DNA of 64,000 nucleotides from Streptomyces thermodiastaticus (GCF_014656135.1 NZ_BNBV01000013.1:80065-144064), one strand, 5' to 3'. Positions 1 to 8,034 are shown, counted from the first letter of the stretch. Numbers and translations are program-made. Notes: generated from the letters alone by a model not told the origin.

Positions 1-880
1 CGGCCGGCAGCGTGGTGGCCTCGTCGAGCGGTATGTCGTCCGTGGTGATGCGGTGCGCGATCCCGAACAGCGGGTACAGCCGCATCGTCTCGTCCAGCAC
101 GTGGCTCAGATACCGGTCGTCGTCCGGGTTGTGTGCGACCCGCCGCTGCACCTCCGGGTGGCGGGCCAGGGCCAGCAGCAGGTGTGCGGTGGCCTCGGAA
201 AGCTGGACGACGGCCGTGTTGAAGAACGTGCCCTGCAGGTAAAACACCTGCTCCTGCGGCGACAGCGAGGCCGGCAGCCGGTGCGGCACGTCCCCGGCCG
301 CCACCCGCTCGCGCAGATATGCCGTCAGCCGCGCCCTGCGCCGCGGATGACGCAGCGAGGTGCACTTCAGGGCGTCGATCACGTCCCTGGCGTGCGCGAC
401 GATCAGCTTCCGGGCGTGCGGCGGGCACGGCTCGCGGAACACCAGCCCGTAGCAGAACTCCGCCCAGGCCGGCATCACCAGGTCGCGCAGCCGCACCAGG
501 CTGATCCGGTCCGTGGGCAGCGCGTCCAGGACGCCCGCGACCGCACGGGTCGCCGCCGCCGTGAGACCGGCCGAGTCGCCGGCGAGGATCCGCCGGGTCG
601 TCGCGGCCACGTCGTCGTAGCGCGGGCCGGACTCCAGATGCTCCTGGTGCACCTCGGGCCCCGGCGACAGCCAGTACCAGAACAGGTCGGACAGCCCCGC
701 CCCGGCGCTGCGGCCACCGGCTGCCGGATGGGCGTACACCCGCTCGAACACCTCCGGTCCGTACACCGCGCTGGGCAGCGTCAGCGCCCTGTCGCCGTTC
801 ACCTTCTCGAAGATGCGCATCCGCAGCGCCACCACGGCGCGCGGCAGCCACCACGTGTCCGCTTCCCGTGCGCCGCTCAC
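1..880 (-). CDS. Cytochrome P450, C-terminal part missing (cut by window edge)
   Basis: Reading inward from position 880, 293 codons are visible without a stop. The K-helix ExxR motif is seen as E264-T-M-R267 followed by LYPLFG, and an I-helix-like stretch lies near residues 212-240, followed by HPEVQ. The heme-cysteine loop would lie beyond the window. The usual (A/G)Gx(D/E)T of the I-helix reads GTFFNT here, so the acid of the acid-alcohol pair is replaced by Asn. This occurs in some P450s with unusual oxygen chemistry, but the effect here is unknown. The GTG start overlaps the stop of the upstream oxidase (GTGA at 877-880), so the two are probably translationally coupled in one minus-strand operon with the flavin monooxygenase. 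The substrate is unknown; an aromatic acid derivative is a guess from context. Confidence 0.85.
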   Translation of the reverse strand, partial: MSGAREADTWWLPRAVVALRMRIFEKVNGDRALTLPSAVYGPEVFERVYAHPAAGGRSAGAGLSDLFWYWLSPGPEVHQEHLESGPRYDDVAATTRRILAGDSAGLTAAATRAVAGVLDALPTDRISLVRLRDLVMPAWAEFCYGLVFREPCPPHARKLIVAHARDVIDALKCTSLRHPRRRARLTAYLRERVAAGDVPHRLPASLSPQEQVFYLQGTFFNTAVVQLSEATAHLLLALARHPEVQRRVAHNPDDDRYLSHVLDETMRLYPLFGIAHRITTDDIPLDEATTLPA

Positions 881-1950
881 CACGTCCCGCCTCTGCGCAC
901 CACCATGTCCCGTGTCAGATCGGCGTTGCGGGCACCCCCGCACAGCGTCAGCGTGTGCTCGTAGTCGTCGCGCAGCTCCGCCAGGACCCGGCGCACCCCG
1001 GCCTCGCCGTCGGCGGCCAGCCCCCACAGCACCGGACGGCCCACCCCGACCGCGGCCGCGCCCAGCGCGAGCGCCACGGCCACGTCGCCGCCCCGGCGCA
1101 CCCCGCCGTCGAGCAGCACCGGCACCCGGCCCGCCACCGCCTCGGCGACCGCCGGCAGGCAGTCCACGGCGGCCGGCACGGTGTCGCACTGGCGGCCGCC
1201 ATGGTTGGAGACGACGACACCGGCCGCCCCGTGCGCGACGGCCAGCGACGCGTCCGCCGGATGCAGCACCCCTTTCACCAGCACGGGCAGCGCGGTCGCC
1301 GCCCGCAGCGCGTCGAAGTCCTGCCAGGAGACCGCCGGGGACATGGGGATGTCGGTCAGCCCGCCCGGCGGGGCACCGGGCAGGTCCCGCATGTTCTCCG
1401 CGGCGTAGCCCGGCGGCAGGTCCGTGAACCCGTTGCGCAGATCCCGGGGACGCCGGCCGAACACCGGCGCGTCCACGGTCACCACCAGCGCCGTGCACCC
1501 GGCGTCCTCCGCGCGCCGCACCAGCGCCTCGGTGACCACCCGGCGCGGATGCAGGGTCAGCTGGAACCACACCGCCGCACCGGCCGCCGCCGCGCGGGCC
1601 GCCGCGACCACCTCGCCGACCGGGACGGTCGCGGCGGTCCCCGTCACCAGGACGGCGCCCTCCGCCGCCGCGGCCCGCGCCGTGGCCCGCTCCCCGTCCG
1701 GGTGCATCAGCCGGTGGAACGCGGTCGGCGCGACCAGTACCGGACCCGCCGCGGGGGCACCCGGCAGGTCGACACGTATGTCCCGCCGCCCGGCGCCGCG
1801 CAGCACCCGCGGCAGCAGCGCATACCGGTCGAAGGCGCGCTCGTTGTCGGCCACGACACGCTCCTCGCCGGCGCCGCCCGCCACGAAGTCGTAGTACACC
1901 GGGTCCACGGCCCGGCGCGCCGTCTCCCGCAGGGTGCGCAGCGCCGTCAC
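877..1950 (-). CDS. FMN-dependent alpha-hydroxy-acid oxidase (lactate/mandelate oxidase family)
   Basis: The 357-residue protein matches the (S)-2-hydroxy-acid oxidase family, which oxidises 2-hydroxy acids to 2-oxo acids using FMN in a TIM barrel. Visible family signatures are the N-terminal YYDFVAGGAG, LVAPTAFHRL, the QLTLHP segment, LVKGVL (FMN-contacting Lys) and the active-site SNHGGRQ with catalytic His and substrate-binding Arg, then LDGGVRRGGDV for phosphate binding. The GTG start at 1950 overlaps the monooxygenase stop (GTGA). Its own stop overlaps the P450 start in the same way, so three genes form a tightly coupled operon. Its neighbours are aromatic-acid enzymes, so a mandelate or hydroxymandelate-like substrate is plausible but unproven. 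Confidence 0.88.
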   Translation of the reverse strand: MTALRTLRETARRAVDPVYYDFVAGGAGEERVVADNERAFDRYALLPRVLRGAGRRDIRVDLPGAPAAGPVLVAPTAFHRLMHPDGERATARAAAAEGAVLVTGTAATVPVGEVVAAARAAAAGAAVWFQLTLHPRRVVTEALVRRAEDAGCTALVVTVDAPVFGRRPRDLRNGFTDLPPGYAAENMRDLPGAPPGGLTDIPMSPAVSWQDFDALRAATALPVLVKGVLHPADASLAVAHGAAGVVVSNHGGRQCDTVPAAVDCLPAVAEAVAGRVPVLLDGGVRRGGDVAVALALGAAAVGVGRPVLWGLAADGEAGVRRVLAELRDDYEHTLTLCGGARNADLTRDMVVRRGGTW

Positions 1951-3521
1951 GACGCCACCGCGGCCTTCGGGCCGCACCGGTCGGCGAGGAACGCGCGCAG
2001 CGGAGCCCGGTGGACGTCCTCGCTGTCCCACTCGTTCTCCAGGTTCTCCCGCAGATGGTGCTCGCCCGCGTCCTGACCGCCGCGGTACCAGCGCACCACC
2101 GGATGCAGATAGCGACTGTCCAGCCCCGAGGCGTCCTGCTGCGCGGGGCGGGCCGCCGTCACGTCGAACGGGTCCACCCGGTCGTGGTCGGCCCCGTACT
2201 CCAGGGTGATCACCGCATGGGCGGCCACGGGGCCGAAGTGCCCGGCGCGCACCGCCTCCGGCACATGGGCCACCGGGACCTCCTCGGCGTAGCGCATCGT
2301 GCCGTCCGGGGCGAGCAGCAGCACGTCCCCGAGGACGGCGAACTGCTGCCACAGCGCCGAGGACCGGTTGACCCGCGTGATGATGCGGTCGACCGCCGCC
2401 TGAAGGCCCCCGCCCAGCTCCGCCACCGGCCACGGCTCGCCGTGGTGACGGCGGCGCAGCTCCCGGTACAGGGCGCGGACCGTGTAGCGGAACCCGTGCA
2501 CGAAACCGGTGGTGGACTTCTTGAAGTCGCGGCCCTGCGTGAGGGTCCCGGCGAAGTACAGCTCCGGCACGTTCACCGACTCCCCGACGGGGGTCACGGC
2601 GGGGAACCGGCCGTCGACCACGGTCTCGGGCGTGCAGCTGCCGTCGAAGACCGACGCGTCGAACCGGAACCCGGTCGCGACGATCACCCGGTCGTAGCGC
2701 AGGTCCTTCACCACCTCGTCGGCCCGTTCGAAGGCCACCGGCACACGGAAGCCGTCCCCGTCCCGCCGGATCTCCAGCACCCGCCCGTCCAGCAGCGCGT
2801 TCTGCAGCTTGAGCTGATAGGTGTCCAGGAAGTTGTTGTTCACCGCCCGCAGATGACCCACGTAGTGCGTCTGCCAGGCCAGACGCAGCGAACCGGAGCC
2901 GACCAGGTGGATGACGGCCGCGTGCTCCATCAGGCTGTCGGCGGTCTCGAAAGCGGAGTTGCCCCGCCCGATCACCAGCACCCGCTGGTCGGTGAAGGAC
3001 TCCGGGTCGGTGTCGAACGTGTCGTAGCGTTCGGCCAGTTCGATGCCGGGGATGTCCGGCAGGTTCGGCAGCGGCACCCCGGTCGCCACCACCACGCGCC
3101 GCGCCCGCCAGGTCCCCCCGGAGGCGTCGGTCACGGTGAACCCGCCCTCGTCGCGGGAGACACGTGTCACGGCGGTGCCGTACCGCACACGCACACCGGT
3201 GCGTTCGGCGAAGTCCGTCAGATACCGGACCATGTCGTCGGCCGGCGGGAAGTAGCGCCGGCTGTACCGGGTGAACAGCAGCTCCGGATCGTCGCTCAGC
3301 AGCGAGTTCCAGTCCATCCGCAGCCGCAGCTCCGGATCCTCGTATCCGGTGTGCACCTTGTTGATCGAGATGAGGGTGCGGTGCCGGGGGAACCGGGTGA
3401 AGAACGTGCCCGGAGTGCTGCCGCGTTCCAGCACCACATAGTCCGCACCGTCGTGTTCCAGGAAGGCGGCGAGCTGAAGGCCCGCCGGCCCCGCTCCGAT
3501 GATCACGTAGTCGTAGGCCAT
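1947..3521 (-). CDS. Flavin-containing monooxygenase (FOXRED2-like, FAD/NADPH)
   Basis: The 524-residue protein has an N-terminal FAD Rossmann motif (VIIGAGPAGLQ) and a second, NADPH-type Rossmann motif, VLVIGRGNSAFETA, near residue 190. ATGF segments typical of class B flavoprotein monooxygenases are also present. The overall look (FPRHRTLISINK, GFVHGFRYTVRAL) is that of FOXRED2-like proteins, whose reactions are mostly unassigned. The ATG at 3521 is chosen because TAGGTT, a -10-like hexamer, lies 7 nt upstream (3529-3534 on the opposite strand), fitting a leaderless transcript. A GTG at 3542 would also be in frame. It is the first gene of the minus-strand operon with the oxidase and P450, divergent from the ammonia-lyase. 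An N-, S- or C-hydroxylation role is possible; the substrate is not inferable. Confidence 0.85.
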   Translation of the reverse strand: MAYDYVIIGAGPAGLQLAAFLEHDGADYVVLERGSTPGTFFTRFPRHRTLISINKVHTGYEDPELRLRMDWNSLLSDDPELLFTRYSRRYFPPADDMVRYLTDFAERTGVRVRYGTAVTRVSRDEGGFTVTDASGGTWRARRVVVATGVPLPNLPDIPGIELAERYDTFDTDPESFTDQRVLVIGRGNSAFETADSLMEHAAVIHLVGSGSLRLAWQTHYVGHLRAVNNNFLDTYQLKLQNALLDGRVLEIRRDGDGFRVPVAFERADEVVKDLRYDRVIVATGFRFDASVFDGSCTPETVVDGRFPAVTPVGESVNVPELYFAGTLTQGRDFKKSTTGFVHGFRYTVRALYRELRRRHHGEPWPVAELGGGLQAAVDRIITRVNRSSALWQQFAVLGDVLLLAPDGTMRYAEEVPVAHVPEAVRAGHFGPVAAHAVITLEYGADHDRVDPFDVTAARPAQQDASGLDSRYLHPVVRWYRGGQDAGEHHLRENLENEWDSEDVHRAPLRAFLADRCGPKAAVAS

Positions 3522-3528
3522 GGCCCGG

Positions 3529-3576
3529 AACCTAGCCAGCACATCTCAAAACGCTCTGAGATTCCACTCCTAGCGT
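3529..3576. promoter_or_regulatory. Symmetric divergent promoter with shared operator
   Basis: Between the divergent monooxygenase and lyase genes lies an inverted repeat with arms ATCTCA (3543-3548) and TGAGAT (3557-3562) and a partly symmetric core. Two TANNNT hexamers flank it: TAGGTT on the minus strand (3534-3529) and TAGCGT on the plus strand (3571-3576). Each is 7 nt from its start codon. The repeat, the two hexamers and the two start codons (3521, 3584) share the same centre at 3552.5. The arrangement predicts leaderless divergent transcripts under one repressor, probably of TetR or similar type and encoded outside the window. Confidence 0.6.
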
Positions 3577-3583
3577 GAAACAC

Positions 3584-5095
3584 GTGCTGACCACGGACAC
3601 CGTCTCGCTCTCCGACCCCCTCGACCCCGCCGTCCTGCGCCACGCGGCCGGTCTGCTGACCGTCACCGTGGACGACGCCTCCCGCGCCCGGCTGGCGGAC
3701 GGGCACCGCGTCTTCCGCGCCCTGCGCGACGGCGACGGCACCGGCCCGCAGCGGCCGATCTACGGCGCCACCACCGGCTTCGGTGCCCTCGCCGGCTACG
3801 CCGGGCGGGCCGACGAGGCCGACCAGTGCGACAACACCCTCGCCCACCTCGGCGCCGGCCAGGGCCCCGACCTGCCGCCCGGCCTCGTGCGCGCCGCCCT
3901 GCTGATACGCGCCCGGTCCCTCGCCCAGGGCCTGTCCGGGGTCTCCGCCGACGTCGTCGAACGGCTCACGGAGATGTTCGCCACCACGTTCACACCCGCC
4001 GTTCCCCGCTACGGCTCCGTCGGCGCCAGCGGTGACCTCGTCCCGCTCGCCTACGCCACCCAGGCGCTGCGCGGCCGGGGACACGCCTACGCCGACGGCC
4101 GCCGCATGCCCGCCGCCGAGGCACTCGCCGCCACCGGACTGCGCCCCCTCGCCCTGGACGGCCGCGACGCCCTCGCTCTCGTCAACGGCACCTCCGTCAC
4201 CACCGCGGCCCTGGCCCTCGCCCACGACGCCGTCCGCACCGCCCACCGCTCCCTGACTGCCCTGACCTGCCTGCTCGCCGACGTCCTCGGCTGCGACCCC
4301 GGATTCCTCGACGCGGACCTGATGCGCGCCTACGCCCACCCCGGCGCGGCCGCCACCGCCGCCCGCATGCGGCAATGGCTGGAGGGCGCCGTGCCGTCCG
4401 GGACACGCCCGCTGCAGGAGCCGTACAGCATCCGCTGCTCCCCGCAGCTGCTCGGCGCCGCCGAGGACGCGCTGCGGTACGTCGACGCGGTGGTCGCCGC
4501 CGACCTGGCCCAGATCAGCGACAACCCGCTGTTCTTCCCCGGCGAGGCGGGGGAGGGGAAGGTGGTGCACGGCGGCAACTTCTTCGGGCAGCCCGCGGCC
4601 TTCGCCGCCGACCTGCTCGCCTCCGTCACCGCCCAGCTCGGCAACCTCGCCGAACGCCAGCTCGACCTGCTGGTCGACCCGCACCGCAACGGCGGCCTGC
4701 CGCCCATGCTCGCCACCCGGCCCGGCGCCCAGCACGGCCTGCAAGGGGTGCAGCTGGCGACCACCGCCTTCGTCGCGGAGATCCGCCGCAACGCGACCCC
4801 CGCCGCCATGCAGAGCCTGCCGACCAACCTGCACAACCAGGACGTCGTCCCGTTCGGCACCCAGGCCGCCCTGCGCGCCCACGACCTGGCCGAGCTGCTC
4901 GGCCTGCTGTGCGGCTCCCTCGCCCTCGGCCTGCGCCAGGCCGTCCACGTCGGCGCCCGCCGGCCCACCGCGCCCCGCTGCGCGGACCTCCTGGACGCCC
5001 TCAGCGCCGCGATCGATCCGGTCGACCCGGACCGGCCGCTGGACGCAGACGTCCGGACAGCGGCACGAGTGCTCGCCGGCCACGCACTGCCCTGA
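3584..5095 (+). CDS. Aromatic amino acid ammonia-lyase (MIO family), tyrosine-ammonia-lyase-like
   Basis: The protein belongs to the HAL/PAL/TAL family, which deaminates His, Phe or Tyr without cofactor using the MIO group formed from Ala-Ser-Gly. The A-S-G triad is seen in GSVGASGDLVPL (residues 151-153 counting from GTG 3575). The catalytic YGATTGFG, NGTS, YSIRC and NQDVVPFGTQ segments are present. At the selectivity position the sequence reads His-Leu (residues 91-92), as in bacterial tyrosine ammonia-lyases. PAL has Phe-Leu and HAL has Ser-His. I therefore predict p-coumarate formation. Start 3584 (GTG) is preferred because TAGCGT lies 7 nt upstream; GTG at 3575 is the alternative. The last 95 bp overlap the 3' end of the convergent histidine kinase. 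The flavin and P450 enzymes opposite could act on the product. Confidence 0.9.
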   Translation: MLTTDTVSLSDPLDPAVLRHAAGLLTVTVDDASRARLADGHRVFRALRDGDGTGPQRPIYGATTGFGALAGYAGRADEADQCDNTLAHLGAGQGPDLPPGLVRAALLIRARSLAQGLSGVSADVVERLTEMFATTFTPAVPRYGSVGASGDLVPLAYATQALRGRGHAYADGRRMPAAEALAATGLRPLALDGRDALALVNGTSVTTAALALAHDAVRTAHRSLTALTCLLADVLGCDPGFLDADLMRAYAHPGAAATAARMRQWLEGAVPSGTRPLQEPYSIRCSPQLLGAAEDALRYVDAVVAADLAQISDNPLFFPGEAGEGKVVHGGNFFGQPAAFAADLLASVTAQLGNLAERQLDLLVDPHRNGGLPPMLATRPGAQHGLQGVQLATTAFVAEIRRNATPAAMQSLPTNLHNQDVVPFGTQAALRAHDLAELLGLLCGSLALGLRQAVHVGARRPTAPRCADLLDALSAAIDPVDPDRPLDADVRTAARVLAGHALP

Positions 5096-6326
5096 GCGCA
5101 CCGTCCGCGGCCTGCTCCGACGGCGGGCTCAGCGGCAGCCGCAGGGTGAACCGTGCCCCGTGCCCCGGCCGCCCGTCCGCCGTCACCGTGCCGCCATGGC
5201 TGGTGACGACCTCCCGCAGCAGCGCCAGCCCCAGCCCGTACCGGCCGTCGCCGCCCCGGTGGAAGCGGCGGAACAGCCGCTCGGCCTCCCCACGGGCGAA
5301 GCCGCTGCCGGTGTCCGTGACCGTCAGCACCGCCGAGCCGTCCGCACGGGACAGCACCAGGTCGATCCGCCCGCCGCGCGGGGTGTGGGCGATGGCGTTG
5401 GCCAGCAGTTCCCCGACCGCCCGGCGCAGGGCGGACGCGACCCCGTCGACCCACAGCGGAAACGGCGGGCCGTCCACCCGGACGGTCAGCCCGCGCTCTT
5501 GGACCCGTTCGTCCTCCTCGGCCGCCGCCGACCGCACCAGGTCCACCAGGTCCACCCGCCGTTTCGCCCGCCACGCCGGACCCGCCGCGAGGGCCGCCGA
5601 CGACAGCAGATCGTCCAGCACCTCGCCGAGCCGGCCCAGGGAGGTCACCAGCAGCCGCAGGCCGTCGCGGTGTGCCGCCGGCAGCCCGTCGTTCGCCGCC
5701 CGGCGCGCCAGCACCTGCGCCCGGGTGTGCAGCTGGGTGATCGGCGTGCGCAGCTCGTGGCTGGCGTCCGCGACGAACCGGCGCTGCCGGGCCAGTGCCT
5801 CGGCCAGCGGTGCCACCGCCCGGCAGCCGAGCACCAGACCGGTGACGGCCGTGGCGACCAGCCCCACCGCCTCGGCCACCCCCAGCGCGGACAGCAGGTG
5901 ACTGCGGTCGGCGAGCTGGAACCGCAGATCGAACACGGCCTGCACCACGTCGCCGTTGTCCCGGACCTGCGTGCGCACCAGATAGGTGATGTCCCCGCGG
6001 TGCACCGCACGCTCGACCGGCTCGCCGGTCGACCGCACCCGCTCCAGATCGTCCTCCAACGGGAACCCGGCGGGCGCGTTCGGCAGCGCGGGTGCACCCG
6101 GCCCGTACAGCCACATGCACCCGGGCGGCCGTGACAGGTCCGCGTGCGCGGCGCCGAACCGCACCTCGCGGTGCACCTGCTCGTCCTGCGCCCGTGCCGT
6201 CACCAGGTAGGCGACGGCGCCGACGAGCACGATCAGCAGCGTGATGACGGCACCGGTGGTCCACACGATCCGCCACCGGGCCCGGCGCACCACCACCTCC
6301 TCCTCGCTGCGGCGCGGCCTTCTCAC
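5001..6326 (-). CDS. Two-component sensor histidine kinase
   Basis: A membrane segment near residues 17-40 (TTGAVITLLIVLVGAVAYLV) is followed by an extracytoplasmic sensor loop of about 100 residues, a second membrane segment near residues 148-170, and the HisKA motif SHELRTP (His about residue 190). The catalytic domain has the N-box ELLANAIAHT, the G1 motif DTGSGF and the G2-like GRYGLGLAL. It should autophosphorylate and pass phosphate to the regulator just upstream. The GTG start at 6326 overlaps the regulator stop (GTGA). A GTG inside the following GAGGAG-GTGGTG run is an alternative start. The C-terminal tail is Arg/Pro-rich and runs 95 bp antisense into the lyase. The signal is unknown. 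Confidence 0.87.
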   Translation of the reverse strand: MRRPRRSEEEVVVRRARWRIVWTTGAVITLLIVLVGAVAYLVTARAQDEQVHREVRFGAAHADLSRPPGCMWLYGPGAPALPNAPAGFPLEDDLERVRSTGEPVERAVHRGDITYLVRTQVRDNGDVVQAVFDLRFQLADRSHLLSALGVAEAVGLVATAVTGLVLGCRAVAPLAEALARQRRFVADASHELRTPITQLHTRAQVLARRAANDGLPAAHRDGLRLLVTSLGRLGEVLDDLLSSAALAAGPAWRAKRRVDLVDLVRSAAAEEDERVQERGLTVRVDGPPFPLWVDGVASALRRAVGELLANAIAHTPRGGRIDLVLSRADGSAVLTVTDTGSGFARGEAERLFRRFHRGGDGRYGLGLALLREVVTSHGGTVTADGRPGHGARFTLRLPLSPPSEQAADGALRAVRGRRALVPLSGRLRPAAGPGRPDRSRR

Positions 6327-7003
6327 AGCGCCCCCAGCCGGTAGCCGACCCCGCGCACCGTCCGCACCGCCTTGCGGCCGAGCTTGCGGCGCAGGTAGTA
6401 CACATAGGTGTCGACGATCGACGGGGCGTGCGCCTCCTCGAAGACCGTGCGGCGCAGCTCCGCCCGCGAGTACACCGCGTCGGGCCGGGTGGCCAGCACC
6501 CACAGCAGCGCGAACTCCCGCGCGGCCAGGGAGATGCGCTCACCGTCCGCGAGCACCACCTCCCGGCGTGAGACGTCCAGCCGGCCGGTACCGATCCGCA
6601 GCACCTCGCTGACGTCCAGCGACCGCCGGCACAACGCCCGCAGCCGGGCGGTGAGTTCGTCCAGGTCGAAGGGTTTGGCCAGATAGTCGTCGGCACCCGC
6701 GTCCAGCCCGTCCACCCGGTCCGGCACGCTGCCCATGCCGGTCAGCAGCAGCACGGGTGAGCGCACCGGACGGGACCGCAGCCGGCGCAGCAGATCCAGA
6801 CCGTCCAGCACCGGCAGCCTCCGGTCGATGACGAGCACGTCGTACGTGCGGGTGAGCCCGAGGTGCAGTCCCCGCTGCCCGTCGGTCGCGACGTCCACCG
6901 CGTACCCCTCGTCCCGCAGGATTTCGGTGAGCATGCCGACCAGCTCCCGGTCGTCCTCGACCAGCAGTAACCGCCAGGGATCCCGCATGTGCTCCTGCGT
7001 CAC
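6323..7003 (-). CDS. OmpR/PhoB-family response regulator
   Basis: The 226-residue protein has a receiver domain with the acidic pair in LLVEDDREL, the phospho-acceptor Asp near residue 60 (VLVIDRRLP) and the conserved Lys in LAKPFDLDEL. A winged-helix DNA-binding domain follows (LAAREFALL, VDTYVYYLRRKLG, VRGVGYRLG). GTG 7003 is chosen because GGGAGGG stands a few bases upstream; in-frame starts at 6988 and 7039 exist. It is co-transcribed with the sensor kinase, with overlapping stop and start. It is a candidate regulator of the neighbouring lyase/monooxygenase cluster, but no binding repeats for an OmpR-type protein were recognised. Confidence 0.88.
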   Translation of the reverse strand: MTQEHMRDPWRLLLVEDDRELVGMLTEILRDEGYAVDVATDGQRGLHLGLTRTYDVLVIDRRLPVLDGLDLLRRLRSRPVRSPVLLLTGMGSVPDRVDGLDAGADDYLAKPFDLDELTARLRALCRRSLDVSEVLRIGTGRLDVSRREVVLADGERISLAAREFALLWVLATRPDAVYSRAELRRTVFEEAHAPSIVDTYVYYLRRKLGRKAVRTVRGVGYRLGAL

Positions 7004-7671
7004 TGTGCCCTCCCTCGCCGCTTTTCTCGCGCCTGTCAACGCCTCTGCGACGCACGGGAGTTCCGGATCAGAAGCCGCTCAGGGCACGGGCTCCGCCGAG
7101 ACGGCCGCGCAGCGACGGGATCAGGCCAGGGGGACGGCCGGCGCCGGTCTCGGGCCACGGCGCCGGGCCGCAGGCTCCGCTCTCCGTTGCCGGGGACGTC
7201 CGCTGCGGTCGCTGGGCCGCGGTCGCCATGCCCGGTGGGTGACCGATTGCCGCTGCCTCCCATCGCGGCCGGACCACCGCTGTGGTGGTGGCGGCCGGTG
7301 CCGTCACCACCACGCTCCTGGCGGCCTTCTTGGCGTTCACCGTCACCCGGGCCCGGCGCAGAGGCCGGCGCCCGGGAGCGTGACCGCGTCCTTCGGAGGC
7401 ATCGGGCGGGCCGGCGGGCGCCGACGACGCTTCGACGCACGGGCACAGCGGGCACGGTGCTGAACAGGCCGCCGGCGCCGGCCTCGGTGGGCGGGACGGT
7501 GCTCACCGCGGCGCCTCGACCACGATCACGTTCGCGGTGACCTGGTGAGGCGCCACCGTGTGCGCCCGCCCGGGTTCTCGTCCTCGTACCGTCGGGTGAC
7601 TGGCGGGGCGGGCGCCGGGTAGGCGGGGCAGTAGTCCCACGCCGTTGCCGACCGACTGGCCGGAGGACGCC
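7004..7671. other. Gene-poor stretch with a start-less membrane-segment fragment
   Basis: No convincing complete gene is seen in about 670 bp. On the plus strand an open frame from about 7240 to 7383 encodes a hydrophobic helix (AVVVAAGAVTTTLLAAFLAF) followed by an Arg-rich tail and a stop. It follows an in-frame TGA and has no usable start before the helix. It may be the remnant of a small membrane protein. The rest is Arg/Pro-coding noise in all frames. Confidence 0.4.
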
Positions 7672-7956
7672 ATGACCGATCCGTATCCCGACCCGGTGTC
7701 GCCGTCGCCCACGCCGCGACCGGACCCCGAGCATCCGCCGCCGCGCCCCCATCCGGTGCCCCCGCCGGAGCCGTCCCCCGCCCCGGAACCGCCTCCGCCG
7801 CCCGTACCGCCTCCGGCGCCCCCGCACCCGGGGCCGCCGCCCGCACCGCCTCCGGCGCCCCCGCACCCGGGGCCGCCGCCCGAGCCGTCGCCGTCGCCGA
7901 TCCCGCCGGGGCCGGAACCGGTGCCCAGCCCCGAACCGGGGCCTCCGCTGGCGTGA
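7672..7956 (+). CDS. Small proline-rich repeat protein
   Basis: The ORF encodes 94 residues of mostly Pro, Glu, Ser, Ala and His, beginning MTDPYPDPVSPSPTP, with no signal peptide or membrane segment. A perfect GGAGG stands 6 nt upstream of the ATG, which is the main reason to believe it is translated. A 39-bp unit repeats in tandem from 7806 and encodes a 13-residue block rich in PPPAPPHPGP. Such polyproline sequences would need EF-P for efficient translation and are extended (PPII) structures. The function is unknown. It is convergent with gnd, with a 78-bp gap. Low-complexity G+C-rich DNA can also produce false ORFs of this kind. Confidence 0.5.
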   Translation: MTDPYPDPVSPSPTPRPDPEHPPPRPHPVPPPEPSPAPEPPPPPVPPPAPPHPGPPPAPPPAPPHPGPPPEPSPSPIPPGPEPVPSPEPGPPLA

Positions 7957-8034
7957 GGCGGGCCCGGGGAGCGGACCGGGACGGCGTCCGGCGCGCGCCG
8001 CCCGGCGGACCGGGATCCCGCGGACCCGCACGGC

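Noticed and set aside
53..964. Plus-strand frame of 303 codons at the left edge.
   Set aside because: Antisense to the P450, whose ExxR motif is clear; no motifs in the plus-strand product.
4330..6696. A 788-codon minus-strand frame across the lyase, kinase and regulator.
   Set aside because: It crosses three genes in the wrong frame and contains no domain. The kinase and regulator motifs are in another frame.
7036..8031. 331-codon Arg/Gly-rich minus-strand frame.
   Set aside because: It is antisense to the Pro-rich gene and to empty DNA. The composition is that of G+C-rich noise, with no start signals or motifs.
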